Made by a program: the position numbers and the translations under genes. Under the pieces are notes generated by a model that saw only the letters and a list, made by a program, of their open reading frames with translations, was not told the origin of the DNA and ran no database searches. A stretch of DNA of 64,000 nt from Salinispora pacifica CNR114. Its GTDB lineage: Bacteria > Actinomycetota > Actinomycetes > Mycobacteriales > Micromonosporaceae. Positions 41,115 to 49,387 of this stretch are shown here, piece after piece. Numbering within the stretch: the stretch's first letter is position 1; each line of letters begins with the position of its first letter. Where the stretch lies: the NCBI RefSeq assembly GCF_000514775.1, contig NZ_AZWO01000017.1, forward strand, positions 1-64,000, read 5' to 3'.

Positions 41115-41741
41115 GTGCGCAGGTACGCGGCGGTGGTGCTGGCCGGGGGTGCGGCCCGACGGATGGACGGTGTGGACAAGCCAGCCCAGCCGGTCGGTGG
41201 GCGTCCGATGCGGGACCGGGTGCTGGCCGCGGTCGCCGACGCCGCACCGCGAATCCTGGTGGGCCCCGCGGCCGGCGTGCCGGCCGACGTGGTGATCACC
41301 CGAGAGTCGCCGCCGGGCGGGGGGCCGGTCGCCGCTGCCGCGGCCGGGCTGGCCCGGCTACCCGCCGATGTGGACCTCCTTGCCCTCCTCGCCGCCGACC
41401 TGCCGCTGCTCACGGGGGATGCGGTTCGGGAGTTGCTGGGCCAGCTCGAAGACGAGCAGGACGGGGGCCAACCGGCGGCCGGTCCCAGTGGGATTGCCGG
41501 GGTGTGTTTCGTGGACGACGCCGGGCGGCGGCAGCCGCTCTGCGGGGTGTGGCGGGTCGCCCCGCTGCGGGCCGCGTTCACCCGGCTGGTCACCCAGCGC
41601 CCCCTGGCCGGGGCGTCCCTGCGGGCCCTGCTGCATGGGCTGGCCGTACGCGAGGTGCCGTGGCGTGGGGGCGGCCCCCCACCGTGGTTCGACTGTGACA
41701 CCGACGAGGATCTACGCCGGGCAGAGGAGTGGGTGCGATGA
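41115..41741 (+). CDS. mobA: Molybdenum cofactor guanylyltransferase-like protein
   Basis: 208 residues. It transfers GMP from GTP to Mo-molybdopterin. The nucleotide motif VVLAGGAARRMDGVDKPAQP matches MobA LAGG-xx-RMGG-DK with Asp replacing one Gly. LLALLAADLPLL supplies the metal-binding Asp, and the C-terminal FDCDTDEDLRRAE is typical. Actinobacterial relatives are often annotated as NTP transferases, so the reaction is probable rather than certain. GTG 41115 is the sensible start; the longer open frame upstream lies inside DUF4192. ATGA overlap with the next gene. Confidence 0.8.
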   Translation: MRRYAAVVLAGGAARRMDGVDKPAQPVGGRPMRDRVLAAVADAAPRILVGPAAGVPADVVITRESPPGGGPVAAAAAGLARLPADVDLLALLAADLPLLTGDAVRELLGQLEDEQDGGQPAAGPSGIAGVCFVDDAGRRQPLCGVWRVAPLRAAFTRLVTQRPLAGASLRALLHGLAVREVPWRGGGPPPWFDCDTDEDLRRAEEWVR

Positions 41742-42007
41742 CAACGATGGACGAATGGGTGACGGCGGTCTGCGCCGAGCTCGGCCTCGACCCGGCTCGG
41801 GTGCCGGTGCCAGCGGTGCTTGACCTGACGCGGGAGGTGGCGCATCAGGTGTTGCGACCCGGCGCGCCGGTCGCCGCCTACCTGGTGGGGGTCGCGGTGG
41901 GCGGGGGCGCGGAACCGGCCGCCGCCGCGGCCCGGATCAATCAGTTGGCCGCCAACTGGCCCGTCGAGCTGGGCTCCGAGGGCTCCGACGACACTCCGAG
42001 CCGGTGA
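41738..42007 (+). CDS. DUF6457 family small protein
   Basis: 89 residues. An all-helical small protein (WVTAVCAELGLDP at the N terminus, VLDLTREVAHQVLRPGAPVAAYLVGVAVG in the middle) of the family regularly found fused or adjacent to MobA in actinobacteria. It is coupled to mobA by an ATGA overlap, so it probably assists the molybdopterin nucleotide step. The function has not been shown to my knowledge. Confidence 0.85.
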   Translation: MTTMDEWVTAVCAELGLDPARVPVPAVLDLTREVAHQVLRPGAPVAAYLVGVAVGGGAEPAAAAARINQLAANWPVELGSEGSDDTPSR

Positions 42008-42008
42008 C

Positions 42009-42049
42009 GGTGGTGGGCCCGGAAATCCGAGGGGCCGGGGCCCACCACC
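42009..42049 (+). terminator. Terminator after mobA and DUF6457
   Basis: 12-bp arms (42009-42020 and 42038-42049), extendable by two pairs with a bulge, immediately after the DUF6457 stop and 37 bases from the convergent gene. Confidence 0.8.
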
Positions 42050-42086
42050 AGAGCGGGGCTGATCAGCTGCAGGGAAGCCAGGCCCG

Positions 42087-44033
42087 TCAGCTATTGGGAA
42101 GCCAGGCCACACTCTCAACGGTCGTCGGGTCGGAGGCCCGCAGGCCCGCGTCCGACACCGTCCAGAGGGTGCCATCGACGAGCAGCGAACGGGTGATGTG
42201 CCCACCAGCCGGGTGGGTCACCTCGCCCTGGTCGGTGAGGGTGTCCCCGGCGACCCGCAACAGACGCAGACCGGCGTTGACCGGGACAGCGAGTAACCCG
42301 GTGCTCGGGTCATACCGGAAGGCATGCGGGTCGTGCTCGGCGGCGGACCAGGTGTACGGGCGGTGCCAGCGGTCCAACCGGAGCGGTTGGGCCGGGTCCC
42401 GGACATCGAAGAGCGAGACCTGGACCCCCTGGGTGCGTCCGTCGAGGTCGGCCTCCTGCCCGATACCGAGCAGCCGGCCGTCCGAGACCGGGTGTAGGTA
42501 CGCCGAGTAGCCGGTGATCTTCAGCTCCCCGGTGACCCGGGGGGCGGCGTGGTCGCTCAGGTCGAGCGCGTAGAGCGGGTCGGTCTGCTGGAACGTCACC
42601 ACGTACGCGGTGTCACCGAGGTAGCGCACCGAATAGATTTGCTCCCCGGGGCCCAGGCCGGTGACCGCACCGGTTCGGGTCAGTACCCCGCCCTGTCGAC
42701 GCAGCACGTGAACGCCGGACTCCGAGCTGCGTTCGTCCTGGCTCATGATGGCGTTCTGGTCCGTGATGGCGTCCTGGCCCGTGGTGGCGAGCTGGACCAT
42801 GGTGGTGGCGACGCGTAGGTGGCCCTGCCACTGCGACAGGGCGTACTGGTTGATCAGCCGGCCGGGCACCGTGCCGGCGGCGACGTACCGGGGACGGCCG
42901 GCGGCGGCGGTGTCGAACTGGTAGATGTCGGTGACCGAGGTACCGATCTGGCCGGGCCACCGCCCCGGAGTGGACGAAGCCGTCAGATATCGCTGGCCCG
43001 CCAGGTAGAGGCTGTCGCCGGTGCTGTAGACGGTGTCCGCGGCGGCGGCCACGCTGACCGGGTCGCCGTCGGTGAGCCGATCAGCGTTGAGGTCGAAGCT
43101 GAGTACGGTCAACACGGTGGAGCCGGTGCCGGTCTGCGGGCGGCTGAGTCGGTCGCAGCCAACCCGGCCGCTCCCGCGCTCCGCTCCGGCTGTCCACTCG
43201 TAGGCCGGTAGCCACGCGTCGATACCCGCGGCGATCACCGTTGCCCGGTAGGCCGCCTTTCGGGCCGCCTCGTCGGCGCTGGCGGGCAACTCCGGGAAGG
43301 TCAGTTGGGGGTGGGACTGGACCACCACCCGGACCGTGCTACCGGTCTGGCGGGCGTCAAGGGTGCGACCGTGGATCTCGTACGTGCTGAGCACCCGGGG
43401 TGGGCCGCTCAGGTCGACCAGGTGGAGCCGGGTCGCGGCGGGCGGGCTCGATTCGGGTGACGGCGCGGCAATGTCCTCGCGACCGAGCCTGGCCGCGGGG
43501 AAGACCATCAGTGCCGCGTTGGTGAGGACCACCGCGTGATCGCCGAACAGGAGCAGGTCTTGCTGGCCCCAGGGGCGCAGGTCGGGGCCATCGTTGAGGT
43601 CCAGCCGCCCGGTGAACCGGTTGGTGGTGGCGTCGACGACCCGGAGCACGCCCTGGCTGATGGTGACGATCCGCTGCCCGTCGGTCTTGACCAGGTCCGG
43701 CTCGTCAACGCCGGGCTCGTACCCGTTGGTGAGCGAGTGTTCCCCGGCCGGCTTCAACGCGGCGCTGTCGCTGAGTGCGGACTCCGATGCCGATACGGAC
43801 CGTTGCTGGGGCACGCCGTTGGCGAGGCCCCACGGGCCGACCTCGGCTGCCGTCGCGGCGCGCAGTTCGGCCAGCGCATCGGCGCAGGAGTCGAAGGAGA
43901 CCAGCTGTAGAGGTGACTCGGGTCCGGCCGGTGGCGTCTTCGGCGCCGGTGACCGGGCCGCGGCGACGCTACCCGCGAGCAGGAGGAGCGCGAGTAGCGT
44001 ACCCGCGACAAGGGTGGGACGGCGCGATGTCAT
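42087..44033 (-). CDS. Secreted beta-propeller domain protein (Beta_propel family)
   Basis: 648 residues. A signal peptide (TSRRPTLVAGTLLALLLLAGSVAAA) is followed by the C-terminal-type beta-propeller fold of family PF09826. The family hallmark GYEPGVDEPDLVKTDGQRIVT occurs near 105-125, and later come DQDLLLFGDHAVVL-like blades, YSVRYLGDTAYVVTF and DPLYALDLSD. Two conserved Cys (CADALAEL, GRVGCDRL) probably pair. Members occur in actinobacteria and archaea, with no known enzymatic role. A short in-frame repeat coding TGQDAITDQNAIMSQDE sits near 400. ATG 44033 begins the signal peptide directly. Confidence 0.9.
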   Translation of the reverse strand: MTSRRPTLVAGTLLALLLLAGSVAAARSPAPKTPPAGPESPLQLVSFDSCADALAELRAATAAEVGPWGLANGVPQQRSVSASESALSDSAALKPAGEHSLTNGYEPGVDEPDLVKTDGQRIVTISQGVLRVVDATTNRFTGRLDLNDGPDLRPWGQQDLLLFGDHAVVLTNAALMVFPAARLGREDIAAPSPESSPPAATRLHLVDLSGPPRVLSTYEIHGRTLDARQTGSTVRVVVQSHPQLTFPELPASADEAARKAAYRATVIAAGIDAWLPAYEWTAGAERGSGRVGCDRLSRPQTGTGSTVLTVLSFDLNADRLTDGDPVSVAAAADTVYSTGDSLYLAGQRYLTASSTPGRWPGQIGTSVTDIYQFDTAAAGRPRYVAAGTVPGRLINQYALSQWQGHLRVATTMVQLATTGQDAITDQNAIMSQDERSSESGVHVLRRQGGVLTRTGAVTGLGPGEQIYSVRYLGDTAYVVTFQQTDPLYALDLSDHAAPRVTGELKITGYSAYLHPVSDGRLLGIGQEADLDGRTQGVQVSLFDVRDPAQPLRLDRWHRPYTWSAAEHDPHAFRYDPSTGLLAVPVNAGLRLLRVAGDTLTDQGEVTHPAGGHITRSLLVDGTLWTVSDAGLRASDPTTVESVAWLPNS

Positions 44034-44163
44034 GTTCGCTCTGACGCCGCCGGCCGACCCGCGGTTCCCGTGCGGCTCGTTGCCGTACGGCGCGGCGGAG
44101 CCCGCGCCAGCGACGCGGCGGGGTGGTGGTCCCGGGACGGCTGGGAGCAGCGGCGATCGGTGA

Positions 44164-44619
44164 TTAGTCGGATGGGCCGACGCCGGGGGACTCGACGAGC
44201 CGGGAGAGCACGATGGTGCTGCGGGTGGAGGTCACAAAGGACTCCGCTCGCAGGCGTTCCAGTGCGACCTCGAGGTGGGCGATGTCGGCGGCGCGTAGGT
44301 GGACGAGGGCGTCCGCCTCACCCGAGACGGTGTAGGCCCCGACGACCTCGGGGTGTCGGCGGGCGGCGACACCGATCTGCGGTGGCGTGGTTCGACCGGC
44401 GCAGAACAGCTCGACGAAGGCCTCGGTGGTCCAGCCGACCGCGGCCGGGTCAACGACAGCGGTAAATCCGCGGATGACTCCGGTCGCGCGAAGCCGATCG
44501 ACGCGCCGTTTCACGGCCGGGGCGGAGAGGGAAACTCGCTGTCCGATGTCGGCGTACGACGCACGGGCGTCGGCGACCAGCAACGCAATGATTCGCTGAT
44601 CTACTGCGTCGATCTGCAA
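44164..44619 (-). CDS. Lrp/AsnC-family transcriptional regulator
   Basis: 151 residues. N-terminal HTH (VDQRIIALLVADARASYADIGQRVSLSAPAVKRRVDRL) then a ligand-binding RAM/ACT-like domain (VVGAYTVSGEADALVHLRA). The start is TTG 44619: AGGAGG lies seven bases upstream, whereas the further TTG at 44640 would place that SD inside the gene. It is divergent from the DDAH-family gene with 67 bases between them, so it very likely controls it in response to arginine or ornithine. The same divergent pair exists in mycobacteria (Rv2324/Rv2323c). Confidence 0.9.
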   Translation of the reverse strand: MQIDAVDQRIIALLVADARASYADIGQRVSLSAPAVKRRVDRLRATGVIRGFTAVVDPAAVGWTTEAFVELFCAGRTTPPQIGVAARRHPEVVGAYTVSGEADALVHLRAADIAHLEVALERLRAESFVTSTRSTIVLSRLVESPGVGPSD

Positions 44620-44686
44620 TGTTCTGCCTCCTGGAAGCAATATTTGTGGCTGTTACCGTTGTTCGACGATACCTACCTTGGTAATC
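44620..44686. promoter_or_regulatory. Shared control region of the Lrp regulator and DDAH-family genes
   Basis: 67 bases, clearly AT-richer than the flanks, with a perfect dyad TACCTTGGTA at 44674-44683 abutting the DDAH start and several TTGT/GTTACC half-site-like repeats. A likely Lrp binding region. The short distance suggests a near-leaderless DDAH message. Confidence 0.45.
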
Positions 44687-45511
44687 GTGAACCAGCAGCG
44701 AGTGCCGCGAAGGCGGACATATCTCATGTGCTCGCCGAAACACTTCGCGGTTGAGTACGCGATCAACCCGTGGATGGACGTCACCGCCGCGGTTGACGTG
44801 GAGTTGGCGGTCAAGCAGTGGGACCGGCTGCGCGAGACGCTGGTCGAGCTCGGCCACGACGTGCACCTGCTCACCCCCGAGCCGGGGCTACCCGACATGG
44901 TCTACGCGGCCAACGGCGCCCTCGTCGTCGATGGCACCGTCTACGGCGCGCGGTTCAAGCATGCCCAGCGCAGCGCCGAGGCCGCGGCCCACCGCGCCTT
45001 CTACCAGTCACACGGTTGGCACTTCATCGCCCCGACCGCCACCAACGAGGGCGAGGGTGACTTCGCGTACCTGCCGGCGGCGCACGGTGGCCTCGTCCTG
45101 GCTGGCTACGGCTTTCGGACCGAGCCCGCCGCCCACGCCGAGGCCCAGGAGGCGCTGGGCCGACCGGTGGTCTCGGTGCGGTTGGTCGACCCTCGCTTCT
45201 ACCACCTGGACGTGGCGCTGACGTCGATCGATGACAGTAACATCGCCTACTATCCGGGTGCCTTCTCCACCACCAGCCAGAAGGTGCTGGCGCAGCTCTT
45301 TCCCGCGGCCGTGGTCGCCGATGACGCCGATGCCCTCGCGTTCGGACTGAACCTGGTCAGCGATGGACGCAACGTCGTCCTGAACAGCGAGGCGACCGGC
45401 CTCGCCGACAAGCTGGCAGCCGCCGGCTACCAGCCGGTGCCGGTGGCGCTGGCCGAGTTACGCAAGGGCGGCGGCAGCGTGAAGTGTTGCATCGCTGAAC
45501 TGCGCCCCTAG
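44687..45511 (+). CDS. DDAH-family amidinohydrolase (dimethylargininase/arginine dihydrolase type)
   Basis: 274 residues from GTG 44687 (TTG 44678 and GTG 44702 are alternatives). Family motifs: YLMCSPKHFAVEYAINPWM, LPDMVYAANGALV, FKHAQRSAEAAAH, ATNEGEGDFAYLP (substrate Glu/Asp), FYHLDVALTSID (active-site His) and GGGSVKCCIAELRP with the nucleophilic Cys near the C terminus. It hydrolyses a guanidino group of arginine or methylarginine; relatives include arginine dihydrolases producing ornithine, so the annotation dimethylargininase is not certain. Control by the divergent Lrp gene supports a role in arginine/ornithine catabolism. Confidence 0.85.
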   Translation: MNQQRVPRRRTYLMCSPKHFAVEYAINPWMDVTAAVDVELAVKQWDRLRETLVELGHDVHLLTPEPGLPDMVYAANGALVVDGTVYGARFKHAQRSAEAAAHRAFYQSHGWHFIAPTATNEGEGDFAYLPAAHGGLVLAGYGFRTEPAAHAEAQEALGRPVVSVRLVDPRFYHLDVALTSIDDSNIAYYPGAFSTTSQKVLAQLFPAAVVADDADALAFGLNLVSDGRNVVLNSEATGLADKLAAAGYQPVPVALAELRKGGGSVKCCIAELRP

Positions 45512-45548
45512 CGCTCGCTGCCGGGCGGCGCAGCGCCGGCAGGCGGCC

Positions 45549-45571
45549 GGGGGCGGATCCGCGCCGCCCCC
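45549..45571. terminator. Hairpin between convergent DDAH and substrate-binding protein genes
   Basis: Arms GGGGGCGG (45549-45556) and CCGCCCCC (45564-45571), loop of seven bases, between two convergent stops; probably bidirectional. Confidence 0.65.
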
Positions 45572-45573
45572 GC

Positions 45574-46767
45574 TCAGCCGAGCGTGGCCAGCTCGGTCAA
45601 GAGCACGTTGGAGAGGAGCTGGCCGTCGAACTGGACCTCCCGGAGGTACCACCGCTGCTGTGGGGTGCGCGACTGGTTGAACTGCCACACGCCACGGGGG
45701 CTGTCAATACGGCCGATCTTGCCGAGCGCGAGGTTCACCTCCGCCGGGGTGGGTGACTCGCCAGCACGCCGGATCGCCTGGTTGAGGACGTGCGCCGCAT
45801 CGTACGACGCCGTCGCGTAGGCCGTCGGCGAGGTGCCGTGCTTCTTGCGGTACGCGGAGGCGAAGAGTCGGTTGGCCGCGTTGTAGACATCGGGCGAGTA
45901 GTTCAGGGTGGTCTGGATGCCGAGAACATCCGTCTTGTCCTTGAAGCTCGCCAGGACGTTGCCCTCGGTCAGGAAGCCCGGGGCGTAGACGGGGCCGGTG
46001 TATCCCTCCGCGCGGAGTTGCTTGAGGAACTCCACGGCAGCGGCGCCGGCAAAGAAGCAGAAGACGCCGTCCGGAGCGCGGGTCAGCGCCGTGGCGATAT
46101 CCCGCTGGTAGGCATTCTTGCCCGGGACGCCGGAGATATCCTCCGTCCAGGTGACGGGAGCCGCGATCCGGGGGTCGGACTGCCCGAATTCCTCCTGGAA
46201 GCCCCGGAGTACGTCCTCGCCGGCTGGCGAGTCCGGCATGATGATCGCCAGCCGTGCCGACGGGTCGAGCGCATCCTTCAGGTGGCGGCCGAGGGCCCGA
46301 CCGGCCTCGTCCAGCACGTACGACGTGCGCCAGATGTAGACGACGCTCTGCAGACTGCTGGGGGAGGCGTTGGAGCCGACCAGCGGCACCTGGGCCTGCT
46401 CCACGGTGTCTCGGATGCCGAGCATGACGGCCGAGCTGACCACGCCGGTGAGGGCCAGCACTCCCTGCTTGAGCAACTTCTCCACCGCGGCCTGGCCGGA
46501 TTTCGCGTCGTTGCCCTCATCGGCGGTGACCAGCTCGGTCGGGTGCCCGCCGAGCTGCTCCTCGTTGAGATCCAGGAAGAGTTGGAAGCCGTTGGCCACT
46601 TCGGTTCCGACGTCGGTGAGGTCACCGGTCTGCGGAATGAGCATGCCGATCTTGATGGGGCTCAGCGGAGCGTCGGACGTACCACGGCCGGCGCATCCTG
46701 CCCCGAGTCCGACCGTGCCCAGCGCTGCCAACAGCTGTAGGGCACGCCTGCGGTTCACCTGTGTCAC
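45574..46767 (-). CDS. Branched-chain-amino-acid-type ABC substrate-binding lipoprotein (orphan)
   Basis: 397 residues. The N terminus NRRRALQLLAALGTVGLGAGC combines a twin-arginine-like start with a lipobox ending at Cys; the lipoprotein signal is strong. The rest is the type I periplasmic binding fold (LivJ/Peripla_BP_6): IKIGMLIPQTGDLTDVG, VGSNASPSS and YATASYDAAHVLNQAI. GTG 46767 is preceded by GGAGAGGGA. No permease or ATPase genes are nearby, so it either serves a distant transporter or acts as a sensor. It follows a hydrolase gene on the same strand. Confidence 0.85.
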   Translation of the reverse strand: MTQVNRRRALQLLAALGTVGLGAGCAGRGTSDAPLSPIKIGMLIPQTGDLTDVGTEVANGFQLFLDLNEEQLGGHPTELVTADEGNDAKSGQAAVEKLLKQGVLALTGVVSSAVMLGIRDTVEQAQVPLVGSNASPSSLQSVVYIWRTSYVLDEAGRALGRHLKDALDPSARLAIIMPDSPAGEDVLRGFQEEFGQSDPRIAAPVTWTEDISGVPGKNAYQRDIATALTRAPDGVFCFFAGAAAVEFLKQLRAEGYTGPVYAPGFLTEGNVLASFKDKTDVLGIQTTLNYSPDVYNAANRLFASAYRKKHGTSPTAYATASYDAAHVLNQAIRRAGESPTPAEVNLALGKIGRIDSPRGVWQFNQSRTPQQRWYLREVQFDGQLLSNVLLTELATLG

Positions 46768-46849
46768 CGGTCCCTCTCCAGAGTCTTTGCCGGGCGTATC
46801 CGGCCCATCCGGCGTTTTACCCGCTTGGCCACGCTGCGTCAACCAGCTC

Positions 46850-47644
46850 CTAGATTTTGGTGAGGGAACGTAATGCGAGGACGACCTCCGGCCAGGCCGC
46901 TGACTCTGGGTCGATGAGGCCGAAATGTTCGCACTCGGGCAGCTCTATAAGCTGGACGTTGCCGCCAGCGGCGTGCCCGGCGGCAACGAATTCTCGGCTC
47001 ATCGGGACCGGCACCTGCTCGTCGAGGGTGCCATGTATGACTACTGTCCGTGATTTAGGGGGCGGCAGTGAACGCGGATCACAGGCCGCGTAGCGGCCCG
47101 GTACCTCGGTCGGACCGCCGCCGAGCAGTGCGGCCACCGCACCCGTGTCCAGGTCCAGCCGGTAGGCCTCGGCCAGGTTCGCCACCGGGGCCAGGGCGAG
47201 GGTCCCGCCGACCACGGCGGGCCGGGTGGCGGCGGCGTAGAGTGCCAGCTGCCCACCGGCCGAGTGACCGATGAGGATCGGCGGGCCGGTCGCCACCGCA
47301 CCGGGGAAGGCCTCGGCTGTCAGTCGGGGTAGCTCGGACACCCCGGTCAGGACGTCGACCATGGTTCCTGGCCAGCCACCGCCGGGCTGCCCGGTCCGGC
47401 GGTACTCGACCTGCGCCACCGGAAAGCCGAGCCCGGCCAGCGCGGTCGCCAGCGGCGCGGTGTGCCGGCGGTCGTACTCAGCTCGCCAGAAGCCGCCGTG
47501 CACAACGATCACGAGCCGCTCGGCCGGCCCGGCACCGGTTGGCCGGCGCAGATCCGCGACCTGGTCCGGATGGGGGCCGTAGGCGACGGTGACCTCCGGG
47601 GCCGGCGCGGGACGGGTGAGCACGGCACGCGGGTCGCTGGACAT
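46850..47644 (-). CDS. Alpha/beta hydrolase (esterase/kynurenine-formamidase-like)
   Basis: 264 residues. Oxyanion-type motif VHGGFWRAEY (about 47-56), nucleophile in IGHSAGGQLAL (Ser near 131), acid in HGTLDEQVP and His in CEHFGLID. This arrangement is that of the BD-FAE/kynurenine formamidase-like esterases. The substrate is unknown and no tryptophan-degradation gene is near. ATG 47644 gives a typical N terminus; longer frames upstream run antisense through the bpa gene and are not real. Confidence 0.85.
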   Translation of the reverse strand: MSSDPRAVLTRPAPAPEVTVAYGPHPDQVADLRRPTGAGPAERLVIVVHGGFWRAEYDRRHTAPLATALAGLGFPVAQVEYRRTGQPGGGWPGTMVDVLTGVSELPRLTAEAFPGAVATGPPILIGHSAGGQLALYAAATRPAVVGGTLALAPVANLAEAYRLDLDTGAVAALLGGGPTEVPGRYAACDPRSLPPPKSRTVVIHGTLDEQVPVPMSREFVAAGHAAGGNVQLIELPECEHFGLIDPESAAWPEVVLALRSLTKI

Positions 47645-47732
47645 ACCGGTGACGGTAGCGGGTTGCCCCGATCGGCGCTGATCGTTGCTCCCGGAGGGCA
47701 CCGCCGCCGGCGGCTGGGGAAAGATGGGTGCC

Positions 47733-48341
47733 ATGACCGAAGCGCAGTCCGCAGGACAGAACGACGTGCAGGACCAGGCTGACGAGCAGGGCCAGGACGA
47801 TGCTGCCCGGTCCGGCACCGTGGTGGTGGTGGGACCGGACGGCCGTCCGGTGGGCACGGTGCAGACCGACGATAGCCAGGAGGACCCGGCCCGACTGGTC
47901 GAGCAGCCGGCCAAGGTGATGCGGATTGGCAGCATGATCAAGCAGCTGCTGGAGGAGGTCAAGGCCGCCCCGCTCGACGACGCCAGCCGGCACCGGATGC
48001 GGGAGATCCACGAACGGTCCATCGTCGAGCTCAAGGAGGGGCTCGCCGTCGAGCTGCGGGAGGAACTGGAGCGTCTCGCCCTGCCCTTCACCGAGGAGAA
48101 GGCGCCCAGCGAGAGCGAGTTGCGGATCGCCCACGCGCAGCTCGTCGGCTGGCTGGAAGGGCTTTTCCACGGCATCCAGGCGGCCTTGGTCGCCCAACAG
48201 ATGGCGGCCCGGGTGCAGCTGGAGCAGATGCGCTCCGGCCGGCAGGCCCTCCCCAGCGGGCCGGGCGGAATCGCGCCCGGCATGCCCGGGATGGGGCAGC
48301 CGGCGGGCGGTGAGGGGCACAGCACCGGCCAGTACCTCTGA
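47733..48341 (+). CDS. bpa: Bacterial proteasome activator
   Basis: 202 residues. Very close to mycobacterial Bpa/PafE (Rv3780): the conserved body VEQPAKVMRIGSMIKQLLEE ... LPFTEE-APSESELRIAHAQLVGWLEGLFHGIQAAL, and the C-terminal GQYL tail that docks into the 20S proteasome. It forms a dodecameric ring that opens the gate without ATP and feeds unfolded proteins. An acidic Gln/Asp-rich N terminus (1-40) and a Pro/Gly/Met linker before the tail are species-specific. ATG 47733 is preferred over an upstream in-frame start. No proteasome genes lie in the window. Confidence 0.95.
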   Translation: MTEAQSAGQNDVQDQADEQGQDDAARSGTVVVVGPDGRPVGTVQTDDSQEDPARLVEQPAKVMRIGSMIKQLLEEVKAAPLDDASRHRMREIHERSIVELKEGLAVELREELERLALPFTEEKAPSESELRIAHAQLVGWLEGLFHGIQAALVAQQMAARVQLEQMRSGRQALPSGPGGIAPGMPGMGQPAGGEGHSTGQYL

Positions 48342-48361
48342 TCGGTGCGGCCCGGGGGCTG

Positions 48362-49183
48362 TCAGCGGGTCAGGAGCCGGTCAAGGTAGACGGCGACTCC
48401 GTCGTCGTCGTTTCGGAGGGTGGCTTCGTCGGCGGCCGCGTGCACGGCCGGGTGCGCGTTCGCCACCGCCACCCGGGCCCACCCCGCCCAGGAGAACATC
48501 GGCAGGTCGTTCGGCTGGTCGCCGAAGACCAGCACCTCCGCTGGGTCCACGCCGAGCCGTTCGGCGACCACCTGGAGCCCGGTCGCCTTGTCCACACCGG
48601 GCGGGCAGATTTCGATGAAGCCCAGGCCCGCCTGGGTGAGCGAGGCAGCGTGCGGTGGGATGATTCGCCGGGCCATCGCTAGGAGCTCATCGGTGTGGTG
48701 GTCGGCGGTCCGGGCGAAAGCCTTGATCACGTTGCCGGCGAGGCACTCGGCGCGGCTGCGCGCCTCGAACAGCTCTGGGTACGGCCAACTCGCGTGGTAG
48801 TCCCCCCAGAGCGGTGCGTTGGACTCGCCGGACGACTCCACCATGACGGTCAGCGGGCCGACCGCTGCCTCCAACTCGGTCAGCAACTCCGCCAGCACCG
48901 CACCGGAGAACCACTCGTCGCGGAGCACCAACGGCCCGTCCGGGTCGCTCTGGTCCACCACCCAGCCGCCGTTCGCCATCACCAGGAAGTCGGCGGCGCG
49001 GATGTCGTTACGGGTCAGCTCGGTCAGCCGTGGTCCGCGACCGGTCGCGCCGACCATCGGGATGCCGGCGGCGCGCATCCGGTCGAGCACCTCGTGCGTG
49101 TACGCGGAGACGGTGTTGTTGCTGCGGACCAGCGTCCCGTCCAGATCGGTGGCGATCAACTTCGGTAATCCCGGGCGGACCAT
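48362..49183 (-). CDS. HAD-superfamily Cof-type hydrolase
   Basis: 273 residues. Motif I DLDGTLVRSN (nucleophile Asp near 14), motif II GATGRG, a large IIB cap domain, GVDKATGLQVVAERLG (motif III Lys) and motif IV VFGDQPNDLPMF. This family dephosphorylates sugar phosphates and flavin precursors. GAAGGAGGAG just upstream fixes ATG 49183. Convergent with bpa, 20 bases between stops. Confidence 0.9.
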   Translation of the reverse strand: MVRPGLPKLIATDLDGTLVRSNNTVSAYTHEVLDRMRAAGIPMVGATGRGPRLTELTRNDIRAADFLVMANGGWVVDQSDPDGPLVLRDEWFSGAVLAELLTELEAAVGPLTVMVESSGESNAPLWGDYHASWPYPELFEARSRAECLAGNVIKAFARTADHHTDELLAMARRIIPPHAASLTQAGLGFIEICPPGVDKATGLQVVAERLGVDPAEVLVFGDQPNDLPMFSWAGWARVAVANAHPAVHAAADEATLRNDDDGVAVYLDRLLTR

Positions 49184-49387
49184 GGCTCCTCCTTCGCCCG
49201 CCACCGCTACGGCCAGTCGTCACGGTTGTGTGACCCGGCGTTACGGCGGGCAGCAACCGTACCTCGCGGAGGCGGCGCCAACCATGGCCAATCGGCGAAT
49301 CCGGCGCCAACGGGTGGCGGGGCGGCAGGGCCGAACCGGTGGTCGGGTAGGCCCGTGGCGCGGGTGGTGCCCGGTGGCGTGGCTCGA

